This document shows positions 15,992 through 24,931 of a stretch of DNA of 64,000 nucleotides, in pieces. Each line of letters begins with the position of its first letter. Position 1 is the stretch's first letter. This DNA comes from JAPLHP01 sp963720375 (GTDB lineage: Bacteria; Chloroflexota; Dehalococcoidia; UBA2247; RBG-13-53-26), in contig CAVRFM010000008.1 in the NCBI GenBank assembly GCA_963720375.1, positions 62,001 through 126,000 of the forward strand, written 5' to 3'. A program made the position numbers and the translations under genes. The notes under the pieces are model-generated. The model was not told the origin of the DNA. It did not search any database and saw only the letters and a program-made list of their open reading frames with translations.

Positions 15992-17110
15992 ATGAATATT
16001 GGATTGGTCTCTCCCTACGACTATGCTTACCCCGGTGGGGTTAATACCCATATCTCAAACCTTGCCATCAATTTGGCAGGACTCGGGCATCACGTAAAAA
16101 TCCTTGCCCCTTGTTCAAGCAAGAAAGCCCTTCCCGCTAACGCGGATATCATCCCTTTGGGCACGACAATCCCTTATCCATCCAACGGCTCCGTGGCCCG
16201 CTTCACCCTGTCCTGGTGGCTAATGCCTAAAGTGAAGTCAATCCTCGATCAGGAGAAATTCGACATACTCCATTTCCATGAGCCACTGTTCCCTTCCTTA
16301 CCCTGGATGGTGCTCCCCTATTCCCAATCCATCAACGTGGCTACATTTCATGCGTACTACAAACGTTCTATCGGTTACTCATTTTGGAAACCACTCCTGA
16401 AGAGGTTCTATAACAAGCTCGACGGCAAGATCACCGTCTCTGAACCAGCAAAGAAGTTCGTTTCCAGGTATTTCCCCGGCGACTACCGTGTGATACCACA
16501 CGGCGTCGATCTGGAACACTTCTCGGCACAAGTAGCCCCAATCGAGAATTTTTGCGACGGCAGGTTGAATATCTTGTTCGTCAGCCGGCTTGAGGAAAGA
16601 AAAGGGGTAAGATATCTCCTCAAGGCATACAAGAGAGCCAAGGAATATCTTCCTCAATCGAGGCTTATCATGGTCGGCCCCGGCGATAGATCACGTCGGG
16701 AATATGAAAGATGGGTCAGAGCAGTGAAATTAGAGGATGTTGTCTTCACCGGTCATGTAGCCTACGCCGATTTGCCGCGCTATTACCATACCGCAGATAT
16801 CTGTTGTATGCCGGCTGTCGGACAGGAAAGTTTTGGGCTCGTTTTGCTCGAGGCTATGGCTGCCGGCAAACCCATTATCGCCTCCAACATCGAGGGTTAT
16901 GCCAGTGTCTTGAGTGACGGCGTTGAGGGACTGCTGGTGAAACCGAAGGATGAAAAGGCACTGGCCAACTCCATGGTTTCTCTGGCCCACGACAAGAATC
17001 TCAGACAGCAGATGGGCAGCAATGGAAGAAACAAAGCACAGGCACATAATTGGAAGTCCATCGCTCAAAGAACAGTAGATTTTTACATGGAGCTGTCGGG
17101 GGCAAAATAG
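15992..17110 (+). CDS. GT4-family glycosyltransferase, PimA-like
   Basis: This is a 372-residue GT-B enzyme. The N-terminal domain starts MNIGLVSPYDYAYPGGVNTHI with the GGV donor loop. The C-terminal domain has LFVSRLEERKGVRYLL and ESFGLVLLEAMAAGKPII, the EX7E motif of GT4. It is close in pattern to PimA, the GDP-mannose:phosphatidylinositol mannosyltransferase. Lying between ino1 and a PIP-synthase-like gene, it probably glycosylates an inositol lipid. Sugar donor and acceptor are inferred. Confidence 0.88.
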   Translation: MNIGLVSPYDYAYPGGVNTHISNLAINLAGLGHHVKILAPCSSKKALPANADIIPLGTTIPYPSNGSVARFTLSWWLMPKVKSILDQEKFDILHFHEPLFPSLPWMVLPYSQSINVATFHAYYKRSIGYSFWKPLLKRFYNKLDGKITVSEPAKKFVSRYFPGDYRVIPHGVDLEHFSAQVAPIENFCDGRLNILFVSRLEERKGVRYLLKAYKRAKEYLPQSRLIMVGPGDRSRREYERWVRAVKLEDVVFTGHVAYADLPRYYHTADICCMPAVGQESFGLVLLEAMAAGKPIIASNIEGYASVLSDGVEGLLVKPKDEKALANSMVSLAHDKNLRQQMGSNGRNKAQAHNWKSIAQRTVDFYMELSGAK

Positions 17111-17722
17111 TTGATCAATCTGTCGGAAGCACGTCACAAGATCGCAGAGCGTATCACCACACCCATCGTTCGAATGCTCTGCAAGACGGGGGTGACGCCG
17201 AATGTGCTGACCGTAACAGGTTTTCTGGTGAGCGTTGCTGCCGCGGCGGTACTGGCGAAGGGATATTTTCTAGCCGGAGGACTGCTGGTGCTCTTCTCCG
17301 GAGTTTTCGACCTTCTTGATGGCCCGCTGGCCCGGGCGAGAGGGCAGACCACACAATTCGGAGCCATCCTTGATTCCAGCCTAGACCGCCTTTCCGAGGC
17401 AGCAGTATTCCTCGGTCTCCTCATTCACTATGCCAATCAGGGCAGTACATGGGAGATCTCGCTACCATACATTGCCTTTGTAGGCTCAGTCATGGTCAGC
17501 TATATCAGAGCCAGATCTGAGGGGCTAGGCATAAAATGCGAGGTGGGGGTATTCACCCGAGCAGAGCGGGTCATCGTCCTGGCAGTAGGACTCATTATCG
17601 GCCAATGGATCAGCAAGGCCGTGCCTGTCACGCTAGGTATAGTAGCCGCACTCGCCTTTGTAACAGTCATACAGCGCCTCTTCCACACACAACAACTCAA
17701 AAGGGAAAGGCCCACAATATGA
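17111..17722 (+). CDS. CDP-alcohol phosphotransferase, probable phosphatidylinositol-phosphate synthase
   Basis: This is a 203-residue membrane enzyme with about five to six hydrophobic helices. It carries the full CDP-alcohol phosphotransferase signature: DLLDGPLARARGQTTQFGAILDSSLDR, matching D-G-x2-A-R-x8-G-x3-D-x3-D. It starts TTG directly after the glycosyltransferase stop. With ino1 upstream, the likely reaction joins inositol-1-phosphate to CDP-diacylglycerol, but phosphatidylglycerol-phosphate synthase remains possible. It ends overlapping a tiny membrane gene. Confidence 0.88.
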   Translation: MINLSEARHKIAERITTPIVRMLCKTGVTPNVLTVTGFLVSVAAAAVLAKGYFLAGGLLVLFSGVFDLLDGPLARARGQTTQFGAILDSSLDRLSEAAVFLGLLIHYANQGSTWEISLPYIAFVGSVMVSYIRARSEGLGIKCEVGVFTRAERVIVLAVGLIIGQWISKAVPVTLGIVAALAFVTVIQRLFHTQQLKRERPTI

Positions 17723-17850
17723 ATGATCGGACTCTCCCGTGGGGCTTTATCAGGGTCGTTCTCCCAGCTATCACCATGATAAGTGGGCTTGCTATTAGTG
17801 TGGCCTTGCCCTACTATTGGTGGGGCAAAAATTACATGCGCCAATATTAA
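17719..17850 (+). CDS. 43-residue membrane miniprotein coupled to the lipid operon
   Basis: A small gene starts at an ATG that overlaps the previous stop (ATGA at 17719-17722), a typical sign of coupled translation. The product has one hydrophobic helix (FIRVVLPAITMISGLAISVALPYY, positions about 10-33) and an aromatic/basic end YWWGKNYMRQY. I do not recognise the family. Because it sits at the end of the inositol-lipid operon, it may be a subunit or regulator of that membrane machinery. Confidence 0.6.
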   Translation: MNDRTLPWGFIRVVLPAITMISGLAISVALPYYWWGKNYMRQY

Positions 17851-17899
17851 GCTCGCACGTTTTAATGCTATTGAGGATTACCCCGATTTTTGAGGTTGC

Positions 17900-19183
17900 A
17901 TGCCAGTAATTGCTGTTATAGGAGCCCTATGGGGGGACGAAGGGAAGGGCAAGATTGTTGACCTGCTTGCTGAGAAAGCAGGTATGGTGGTTCGTTTCTC
18001 CGGTGGGCCGAACGCAGGACACACCGTACACAATCCTTACGGCAAGTTCAGCCTCCATTTAATTCCATCGGGTATCTTCTATCCCCATGCAACCTGCCTT
18101 ATCGGCAATGGTGTAGTGGTCTCCCCGGCTGTGCTCCTTGGCGAACTGGAGCAACTCTGGGGAAAAGGAATAGACACCTCAAGGCTGTTCATCAGCACCC
18201 GCGCCCACCTTATCATGCCATACCACGTTCTTTTGGATAAGCTGGAGGAGGAGGCAAAAGGTGCCAAGGCACTGGGCACCACCCGCAGCGGTGTGGGCCC
18301 AGCCTATGCGGATAAGGTCGCCCGCCTGGGGATTCGAATCGGAGACCTCGCCGACAGAGAAGGGTTGCTCCATAGACTCCGTCCTGTTCTCGAACAGAAG
18401 AACCTGATCCTGACCAAGGTGTACGAAGTCCCTCCGCTCTCCCTCGAGGAGATCTACGGTCAGTACTGCCAATATGCGGAGCGCTTGGCTCCCTTTATCT
18501 GTGAAACTGAGCCGATGGTCAGACAAGCCGTGGAAAGAGGCGATCTGATATTACTGGAGGGAGCGCAGGGCACTCTCCTCGACGTTGACTTTGGCACCTA
18601 TCCCTACGTTACCTCTTCTTCAGTTTCAGCTGCGGCAGCTTTTGCAGGGTTAGGGCTAAGCCCAACCAGAATCGACTACATTCTGGGCGTCACGAAATCC
18701 TATACCACCAGGGTAGGCGCAGGCCCCATGCCTACGGAGCTTCTGGGTGAGACTGGAGATCTAATTCGAGAAATAGCTCAGGAATATGGGGCAACAACAG
18801 GGCGACCGCGCCGTTGTGGCTGGTTTGATGCAGTCGCCGCCCGCTACAGCACCTTGCTTAACGGCTTCAGCGGAATTGCCCTTACTCGCCTTGATGTCCT
18901 GGACACTTTTGCCTCTATCAAGATATGCATCGGTTACAAGGTGGATGGTCAGACTATCAATCAATTCCCCAGTAGCTCACTACTACTCGAAAGATGCCAA
19001 CCGGTGTATGAGGAGGTGCCTGGCTGGCAATCCCGAACAGCCCACCTGCGCCGTTTCGGAGATCTGCCACCACTGGCTCAATCCTACGTAAGAAAGCTGG
19101 AGAATCTTGTCGGTTGCCCCATCGATATCATCTCCGTTGGCCCCCAGCGCGAAGAAACCATTATAGTAAGACCCATCCCGTAA
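17900..19183 (+). CDS. purA: adenylosuccinate synthetase
   Basis: This 427-residue GTP-dependent enzyme joins IMP and aspartate in AMP synthesis. The signature GALWGDEGKGKIVDLLAE with the catalytic Asp, FSGGPNAGHTV, the GTRSGVGPAYADK-type loop (here TTRSGVGPAYADK), LEGAQGTLLDVDFGTYPYVTSS and GATTGRPRRCGWFD are all present. Length is normal. The ATG at 17900 has GAGG upstream. It is the only purine gene in this part; purD, purE, purB and guaA lie at 50-60 kb. Confidence 0.97.
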   Translation: MPVIAVIGALWGDEGKGKIVDLLAEKAGMVVRFSGGPNAGHTVHNPYGKFSLHLIPSGIFYPHATCLIGNGVVVSPAVLLGELEQLWGKGIDTSRLFISTRAHLIMPYHVLLDKLEEEAKGAKALGTTRSGVGPAYADKVARLGIRIGDLADREGLLHRLRPVLEQKNLILTKVYEVPPLSLEEIYGQYCQYAERLAPFICETEPMVRQAVERGDLILLEGAQGTLLDVDFGTYPYVTSSSVSAAAAFAGLGLSPTRIDYILGVTKSYTTRVGAGPMPTELLGETGDLIREIAQEYGATTGRPRRCGWFDAVAARYSTLLNGFSGIALTRLDVLDTFASIKICIGYKVDGQTINQFPSSSLLLERCQPVYEEVPGWQSRTAHLRRFGDLPPLAQSYVRKLENLVGCPIDIISVGPQREETIIVRPIP

Positions 19184-19288
19184 AAGTCGCCCCTGGAACA
19201 TTGAATTCCATCATCTAAAAATGAATCCTGACCAGTTACGATCATGAGTATCTCATACCGCAAAAAGATGTATTCCTCAAAAACAGGT

Positions 19289-19294
19289 TATAAT
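19289..19294 (+). promoter_or_regulatory. -10 box TATAAT upstream of ruvB
   Basis: A perfect TATAAT lies 21 bases before the ruvB ATG. No good -35 match is seen at 17 bases. The leader would be about 14 bases and has no clear ribosome site. Confidence 0.45.
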
Positions 19295-19314
19295 ACTCAC
19301 CGAAAACAGACGTT

Positions 19315-20337
19315 ATGGAGCGAATAATCTCAGGCAAACCCAGGGAAGATGATATCGCCCTAGATACCAGCCTCCGTCCCAGACGCCTTGCTGAGTATAT
19401 AGGGCAGGATAAAGTCAAAGAGAACATCAAGATCGCTATTGCGGCAGCGCAGGCAAGGAAGGAATCGCTAGACCACATCCTGATCTATGGACCACCGGGC
19501 CTGGGCAAGACCACCCTGGCTCATATTATTGCCGCCGAGAAGAGGGCCAGCATCCGGGTCACCTCCGGCCCGGCCATAGAGCGCGCCGGGGATCTGGCCG
19601 CTATAATAACCAATCTTCACGAAGATGACATCCTATTCATCGACGAGGTCCATCGCCTCCCCAGGATAGTAGAGGAGGTTCTTTATCCGGCGATGGAGGA
19701 CTTTGCCCTGGATATTGTCATCGGCAAAGGGCCGGGAGCCAAAAGCCTGCGCCTTCACCTCCCGCACTTCACTCTTATCGGGGCCACCACGCGCTTCGCC
19801 ATGCTCAGCCCTCCTTTAAGGGATCGATTCGGTTCCATATATCGACTCGACTTCTATGATCAGCAGGCTATGGAGACTATAGTCAAGCGCTCTGCTACTA
19901 TTCTCAAGATAGAAGCGGATCAAGAAGGGATAAAGGAGATCGCCTGCCGGGCCCGAGGAACACCCAGAGTGGCCAATCGGCTGCTCAAAAGGGTGCGGGA
20001 TTATGCCCAGGTCATGGCAAAAGGAGTGATCACCAAGGAGGTAGCAGTCAAGGCACTGGCCAAACTGGACGTGGACAATATCGGGCTGGACGAAATAGAC
20101 CGCAAGGTGCTGCGGACTATCATCGAGAAGTTCGACGGCGGCCCTGTAGGACTGGAGACAATCGCCGCCTCTATCAGCGAGGAAGCAGATACGATTATGG
20201 ATGTCTACGAACCCTATCTGCTGCAACTGGGTTTTCTGGAACGAACACCGCGGGGCAGGGTAGCCACGCGCCTGGCCCACAAACACCTGGGCCTACCCTA
20301 CACGAGAGGGCAATCACCACAGGCAGAGTTATTCTAA
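19315..20337 (+). CDS. ruvB: Holliday junction branch-migration ATPase RuvB
   Basis: This is a 340-residue AAA+ motor. It carries the RuvB opening (SLRPRRLAEYIGQDKVKENI), Walker A (GPPGLGKTTLAHII), Walker B (ILFIDEVHRL), sensor 1 (GATTRFAMLSPPLRDRFG) and a winged-helix C-terminus (EPYLLQLGFLERTPRGRVAT). It acts with RuvA and RuvC in homologous recombination; these are not in the window. queH follows after 11 bases in the same direction. Confidence 0.97.
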   Translation: MERIISGKPREDDIALDTSLRPRRLAEYIGQDKVKENIKIAIAAAQARKESLDHILIYGPPGLGKTTLAHIIAAEKRASIRVTSGPAIERAGDLAAIITNLHEDDILFIDEVHRLPRIVEEVLYPAMEDFALDIVIGKGPGAKSLRLHLPHFTLIGATTRFAMLSPPLRDRFGSIYRLDFYDQQAMETIVKRSATILKIEADQEGIKEIACRARGTPRVANRLLKRVRDYAQVMAKGVITKEVAVKALAKLDVDNIGLDEIDRKVLRTIIEKFDGGPVGLETIAASISEEADTIMDVYEPYLLQLGFLERTPRGRVATRLAHKHLGLPYTRGQSPQAELF

Positions 20338-20348
20338 GGACTAAGACC

Positions 20349-20897
20349 ATGACTTCATTGCTTCTCCACACCTGCTGTGCACCCTGCGCCACCGGCTGTC
20401 TTGAACACTGGCAGCAGAAGGGGTTAGAGGTCACCTCTTTCTGGTATAACCCCAATATACATCCCTTCACCGAGCATCAGCGGCGGTTGCAGACCCTGCA
20501 GGAATTTTCACAGAAAACGAATATTCCCTTGATCATCTCCGAAGGCTATGACATCATCGAGTACTTCAGAGCCGTAGTGGAGCACGAAAGAGAACGCTGC
20601 AGATACTGCTTCCGGCTCCGCCTTTCTTTCACAGCTTCAATAGCCAAGCTGAAGGGCTACCAGGCTTTCAGCACTACGCTACTCATCAGTCCATACCAAA
20701 ACCAGCAGATTCTAAAGGAAGTGGGAAATGAGATCGCCCAAAAAGAGGGAGTCGAGTTCATCTGTGAGGACTTGAGACCCTGTTATAGTGAAAGCCGCAG
20801 GATAAGCAAGGAGCTCGACCTGTACAGACAGAAATATTGCGGCTGCGTCTACAGTGAATGGGAACGGTTCAGCAAGACGAAAATAGACAGGGATTAG
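20349..20897 (+). CDS. queH: epoxyqueuosine reductase QueH
   Basis: This is a 182-residue protein of the former DUF208 family. The Cys-rich motifs HTCCAPC near the start, ERCRYCFRLRL at about residue 80, and YCGCVYSE at the C-terminal end supply the Fe-S cluster and catalytic metal ligands known in QueH. QueH performs the last step of queuosine tRNA modification, replacing the unrelated QueG. A queuosine-precursor transporter gene lies at 45.7 kb, which fits a salvage route. Confidence 0.92.
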   Translation: MTSLLLHTCCAPCATGCLEHWQQKGLEVTSFWYNPNIHPFTEHQRRLQTLQEFSQKTNIPLIISEGYDIIEYFRAVVEHERERCRYCFRLRLSFTASIAKLKGYQAFSTTLLISPYQNQQILKEVGNEIAQKEGVEFICEDLRPCYSESRRISKELDLYRQKYCGCVYSEWERFSKTKIDRD

Positions 20898-20981
20898 CGA
20901 TTAATTAAAATCAGCACGACAGTAGCCAGATCGCTTCGGAATGCGCAGAGACACATAAAGCTGGGGCCGATCGGCGGCGCT

Positions 20982-21809
20982 TCACTGTGGCCATCCCAGC
21001 CAGTTAAACGCACCCACCATACTCAGACCCACAAATAACATCACCACAGAAAAAGCAATCCTCAGTATGTCCCCCTTGAGCCTGTGCGCCATCCATGCAC
21101 CAACCTGCGTCATGACTATACTGGTCGTTGCCAGGCAGATCCATGCAGGAAAATTGAAATAGCCTACGGACTGAGCCGGCAGTCCGGATACACCCAACCC
21201 GTTCAACATATAACTCAATGCTCCTGCACCACTGCTGAACAACATCACTGCCGTCGAGGTGCCCACGGCACGATGCATCCTGAACTTGAGTGCTATTGTC
21301 ATCACAGGAATCATTATTATCCCACCGCCAATTCCAAGGAGCCCGCTGACCACTCCTAACAGAAAACCGCAACAAGCCCAAACCAGAGGATTCATATCCG
21401 GATCCTTCTCAGCGTCCGATAACTTCGATGTGAACAGCCTCACGCTGGCAAGAATGACCACCGCCCCAAAAACAACCTTTATCACGCTCCCGCTGATGAA
21501 CCGCGAAGTCAGTGTTGCGCCTAATACTGACCCTGCCGCTGCCGCGATACCAAGAACAATAGCTGCCTTCCACCAGACTGCTCCCCTTCGATGGTGGGCC
21601 CATGAACTAAACACAGCCGTGGGAAATATAACCAATAGACTGGTGCCAAAGGCCAGTTTCACTGCTGCATCGGTAGGAATGTCCATACCGGTGAATACAG
21701 CCACCATCACCGGAACCATGATGAAAGCACCGCCAACGCCCAAGAGCCCCTGGCCCAGGCCTACCACCACACCAGTTACAAGCAATGTGACAACAACACC
21801 AGGTTCCAA
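20982..21809 (-). CDS. TauE/SafE (TSUP) family sulfite/organic-anion exporter
   Basis: This is a 275-residue polytopic protein with two repeats of the TSUP signature: GLGQGLLGVGGAFIMVPVM near the N-terminus and GVVSGLLGIGGGIIMIPVM in the second half. About eight membrane helices are visible. Known family members move sulfite, sulfoacetate, taurine-derived anions or other C2/C3 sulfonates. The substrate here cannot be told. It faces queH tail to tail. Confidence 0.88.
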   Translation of the reverse strand: MEPGVVVTLLVTGVVVGLGQGLLGVGGAFIMVPVMVAVFTGMDIPTDAAVKLAFGTSLLVIFPTAVFSSWAHHRRGAVWWKAAIVLGIAAAAGSVLGATLTSRFISGSVIKVVFGAVVILASVRLFTSKLSDAEKDPDMNPLVWACCGFLLGVVSGLLGIGGGIIMIPVMTIALKFRMHRAVGTSTAVMLFSSGAGALSYMLNGLGVSGLPAQSVGYFNFPAWICLATTSIVMTQVGAWMAHRLKGDILRIAFSVVMLFVGLSMVGAFNWLGWPQ

Positions 21810-21956
21810 AGCTGTCCTCTAGTCAACCACCACTGAAGTAAACTCGTATTTCGATACGCCTGCAATGCATTGGGTTAACTATAAAAGAGAGAGGATTTTG
21901 AAAACGATGCCGCTACGATATCAGAGCAGAACGGCCGGAGTCACCACAAGTCCCAA

Positions 21957-22904
21957 CTATTTCTTCCTGAGAACCGTAGCCTTGACTGCCTTCTCGATCT
22001 CAGCCGCAGTCAAGCCATAGCGCTGCAGCAGTTCATCAGGGGTTCCTGATTTGGCAAAGACATCCTTGATAGCTACAAAAGCCATGGGCACGGCCCGGTG
22101 CTGGACCACGACCTGAGCTACCCTGCTCCCCAACCCCCCATGTTCCAGGTGCTCCTCAGCCGTAACGATAGCCCCGGTCTCATTAGCCGCCAGAACAATA
22201 GCCTCAATATCTAAAGGCTTGATGGTGGACATATTCAATACCCGGCAGTCAATACCCTGTTGTGAGAGGTTCTCTGCTGCCTCCAGAGCCCTGGCAACCA
22301 TTAGTCCACAAGCAATAATGGTCGCATCGATGCCCTGTCTCAAAGTCGCCGCTTTGCCCACTACAAACCGGTAGTCATCGCCCAAAATAAGAGGAATCTT
22401 AGGACGACCTAAACGTACATAGAAAGGCCCCGGGGTGGCCGCAGCCACGCGAATTACCTGAGCAGTCTCAATAGCATCTGCAGGAACAACAACCGTGAAT
22501 CCGGGCAGAGAGCAGGCAAGAGCCAGGTCTTCAATCGAGTGATGAGACAAGCCATCCTCTCCTACACTGATACCGCCATGAGTAGCCACTACCTTGACAT
22601 CAAGGCGGGGTTGCGCCACAGACATACGCAGTTGGTCATAGCAGCGGCCGGTGGCAAACACAGCAAAGGTACTGGCGAAGGCAATCTTACCCGAAGCAGC
22701 CAACCCGGCGGCAATGCCTATCATATTCTGCTCGGCAATACCGCAATCAAAGAAACGGTGAGGAAATTCTCTGGCGAAGAACTGGGTCATGGTCGACTTC
22801 GAGAGATCAGCATCAAGAACAACGATGTCCGGGTTCTCTTTGCCTAAGGTCACCAAAGTCTTGCCGTAGACTTCTCTGGTAGAGGACTGTTCCCTGACTT
22901 TCAC
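21957..22904 (-). CDS. transketolase C-terminal subunit
   Basis: This is a 315-residue protein covering the pyrimidine-binding and C-terminal domains of transketolase. VLDADLSKSTMT, FFDCGIAEQNMIGIAAGLAASGK with the catalytic Glu, and GEDGLSHHSIEDLALACSLPG are present. It follows the N-terminal subunit after one base and forms one enzyme with it, as in many archaea and Chloroflexota. The enzyme works in the pentose phosphate pathway, transferring two-carbon units using thiamine diphosphate. Confidence 0.95.
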   Translation of the reverse strand: MKVREQSSTREVYGKTLVTLGKENPDIVVLDADLSKSTMTQFFAREFPHRFFDCGIAEQNMIGIAAGLAASGKIAFASTFAVFATGRCYDQLRMSVAQPRLDVKVVATHGGISVGEDGLSHHSIEDLALACSLPGFTVVVPADAIETAQVIRVAAATPGPFYVRLGRPKIPLILGDDYRFVVGKAATLRQGIDATIIACGLMVARALEAAENLSQQGIDCRVLNMSTIKPLDIEAIVLAANETGAIVTAEEHLEHGGLGSRVAQVVVQHRAVPMAFVAIKDVFAKSGTPDELLQRYGLTAAEIEKAVKATVLRKK

Positions 22905-22905
22905 T

Positions 22906-23730
22906 CTACGCCAATTCCTTCAGCGCTCTCTCTGCTTCCTCCGGCGTGGGGGCCTTGCCATGAAATTCCACTTTGTTCTCCATGAAGCTTACCCCCTTGC
23001 CCTTAATAGTATGGGCGATAATCGCCGTGGGCTGCCCCTTCACCTTTTCTGCCTGCGCAAAAGCAGCCAGGATCTGGGCCAGGTCATGACCATTCACTTC
23101 AATAACATACCAGCCAAAGGCACGCCATTTATCGGGAAGGGGCTCAAGGTTCATCACCTGCCGGTTCCAGCCGTCGATCTGCAGTTCATTATGGTCAATA
23201 ATAGCCACCAGGTTATCCATCTTGAAATGGGCTGCGGCCATCGCCGCCTCCCAGACCTGCCCCTCGTCACATTCCCCGTCACCCAGAAGGACATATACCC
23301 GATAGGTTTGAGAGTTGAGGCGGGCAGCCAGGGCAGCACCGATACCAAAGGACAGCCCCTGGCCCAGGGAACCACAAGTCATCTCTACTCCGGGCGTGCA
23401 AGTCTTATCCGGATGGCCCTGAAGCCTGCTATCCAGTTTTCTCAGAGTGCACAGCTCTCCTACAGGCAGATACCCGGTTTCAGCGAGAGCGGCATATAGC
23501 AAGGGCGCAGCATGCGCCTTGCTCAGAATGAACCGGTCACGATCAGCCCAATGGGGCTCCGAAGGTCGATGGCATAACACACGGAAGAAAAGAGCAGTGA
23601 CAATTTCTACGGATGAAAGCGAGCCACCCGGGTGGCCACTGCCTGCTGCAGCTATCATAGTAATGATATGACGGCGCAGAGTTTTGGCTATTGCCTCAAG
23701 GTCCTGATACGTGGTCTGGTCTTTGCTCAC
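22906..23730 (-). CDS. transketolase N-terminal subunit
   Basis: This is the thiamine-diphosphate pyrophosphate domain: AAGSGHPGGSLSSVEIVTALFF, then LSKAHAAPLLYAALAE, GSLGQGLSFGIGAALAARL and GDGECDEGQVWEAAMAA (GDG...N-like motif). The frame is open to a TTG at 23829, but that codon overlaps a strong -10 box (TATAAT at 23829-23834), so transcription should begin inside it. I prefer the GTG at 23730 (VSKDQTTYQDLEAIAK...), which gives 274 residues, the usual subunit size. It pairs with the gene just downstream. Confidence 0.9.
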   Translation of the reverse strand: MSKDQTTYQDLEAIAKTLRRHIITMIAAAGSGHPGGSLSSVEIVTALFFRVLCHRPSEPHWADRDRFILSKAHAAPLLYAALAETGYLPVGELCTLRKLDSRLQGHPDKTCTPGVEMTCGSLGQGLSFGIGAALAARLNSQTYRVYVLLGDGECDEGQVWEAAMAAAHFKMDNLVAIIDHNELQIDGWNRQVMNLEPLPDKWRAFGWYVIEVNGHDLAQILAAFAQAEKVKGQPTAIIAHTIKGKGVSFMENKVEFHGKAPTPEEAERALKELA

Positions 23731-23828
23731 AGAGGAGACGGCCTCAGCCGAACTACCGGCTACCGAAGCAGAGCGACCGCCTTTTGGAATTTCTTGCCCA
23801 GCCGTTGCCAGAATTACCTCGCGTAGCA

Positions 23829-23858
23829 ATTATACCTTAACCACTGATCGAGAGACAA
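23829..23858 (-). promoter_or_regulatory. sigma-A-type promoter of the transketolase genes
   Basis: On the minus strand TTGTCT (23858-23853), 18 bases and TATAAT (23834-23829) form a good promoter. Transcription would start near 23822, which argues that the first TTG is not the real start codon. Confidence 0.65.
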
Positions 23859-23933
23859 TAGAAGCACAATGCGGCTGACATGTCCCCTCTTCAATGTGGT
23901 AAAATTAAAGTCTGCTGCAAGAAAAAGACATTT

Positions 23934-24626
23934 ATGGGTTACACTATACGCCGCATGGCAGTTGAGGATATCTCCCAGGTAAGTGAGATTGATCGGGAAG
24001 CCTTCCCTACCGAGTGGCCTCCACCTTCTTTCAAGAGAGAACTCAATAACCCCTTGATCCGCTACCTGATTGCCCTGGATGACTCTGTCACCCCATCCGG
24101 CAGCACTGAAGTCACTGAGCACAAGACCAACGGAACATGGGGACGCTTATTGTCCAGAGTGCGCCATCTTCTAGCCAAAGGGCATCTCTCCAACAACGTG
24201 AGCATCCCTCCGGACAGAAAGAACATCGTTGGCTATGCCACCATCTGGCTTATGGTGGACGAAGCTCACCTGACCTCCATCGCAGTGCGGAAAACGCACC
24301 GCCGGCAGGGTATCGGCGAGATGCTGCTCATCTCCATTATCAAATTGGCGGTGCAAATGAAGGCCGAGGTAGTCACCCTAGAGACAAGGGTCTCCAATGT
24401 GGAAGCCCAGGCACTTTATGACAAGTATGGCTTTAACAGGGTGGGGCTACGCCGCCGCTATTACACGGACAATAGCGAAGATGCCGTCATCATGACCACT
24501 GATAAGATAAGTTCCCCCTCGTATCAGACGAGGTTTCAAAAACTGGAACGGAACTATATCGAAAGATACGGGGCAGCGGCCAATCTCCCCATTCCCCCAC
24601 TCGGCCAGCAGACAGCCTGGCCATAG
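23934..24626 (+). CDS. rimI: RimI-like ribosomal-protein alanine N-acetyltransferase
   Basis: This is a 230-residue GNAT protein. MGYTIRRMAVEDISQVSEIDREAFPTEWPPPSFKREL matches RimI. The acetyl-CoA loop reads AVRKTHRRQGIGEMLL, followed by LETRVSNVEAQALYDKYGFNRVGLRRRYY. It is longer than a typical RimI (about 150) because of an insertion of about 40 residues after 'IALDD' and a C-terminal tail of about 40. RimI acetylates S18 or other protein N-termini and often neighbours t6A genes, but not here. Confidence 0.85.
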   Translation: MGYTIRRMAVEDISQVSEIDREAFPTEWPPPSFKRELNNPLIRYLIALDDSVTPSGSTEVTEHKTNGTWGRLLSRVRHLLAKGHLSNNVSIPPDRKNIVGYATIWLMVDEAHLTSIAVRKTHRRQGIGEMLLISIIKLAVQMKAEVVTLETRVSNVEAQALYDKYGFNRVGLRRRYYTDNSEDAVIMTTDKISSPSYQTRFQKLERNYIERYGAAANLPIPPLGQQTAWP

Positions 24627-24652
24627 CCGACCCGTCCGCAGCCTCCTCCCCT

Positions 24653-24931
24653 CTACCCGTACTCGTAGGATACCCCAAAGTGTCCTCTGGGGTAGGACCA
24701 CTCTATAGCCTCCCGACTACAGGAGATATGACAGCTCCCGCATTCGAGGCAGCCCTCATGGTTGAAGCTGATCTTGCCCTCCCGCGCCTTAAAGCATTCC
24801 GCAGGACAGACATAGAGACAACTTTGCCGCTCGCACTGGCGGCAGATCTCCTCTTTCAGGCGAATATGGGGTTCCGTGTCAACTTCGTATGTGTTGAGTG
24901 CCAGCCTTTGCTCCATGGTCATCGAACTCAT
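24653..24931 (-). CDS. fixX: FixX-like ferredoxin
   Basis: From the ATG at 24931 this is a 92-residue ferredoxin. Cys motifs CRQCERQSCLYVCP and CLECGSCHISC bind one or two Fe-S clusters. The ending IEWSYPRGHFGVSYEYG is the FixX hallmark. Its start overlaps the fixC stop (ATGA). With FixC it resembles the ETF-quinone oxidoreductase part of FixABCX, which bifurcates electrons to ferredoxin and quinone. fixA and fixB are not next to it. Confidence 0.93.
   Translation of the reverse strand: MSSMTMEQRLALNTYEVDTEPHIRLKEEICRQCERQSCLYVCPAECFKAREGKISFNHEGCLECGSCHISCSREAIEWSYPRGHFGVSYEYG

Noticed and set aside
18320..18345. GATTCGAATC motif like a tRNA T-loop
   Set aside because: It lies inside the well-conserved purA coding sequence and has no cloverleaf around it.
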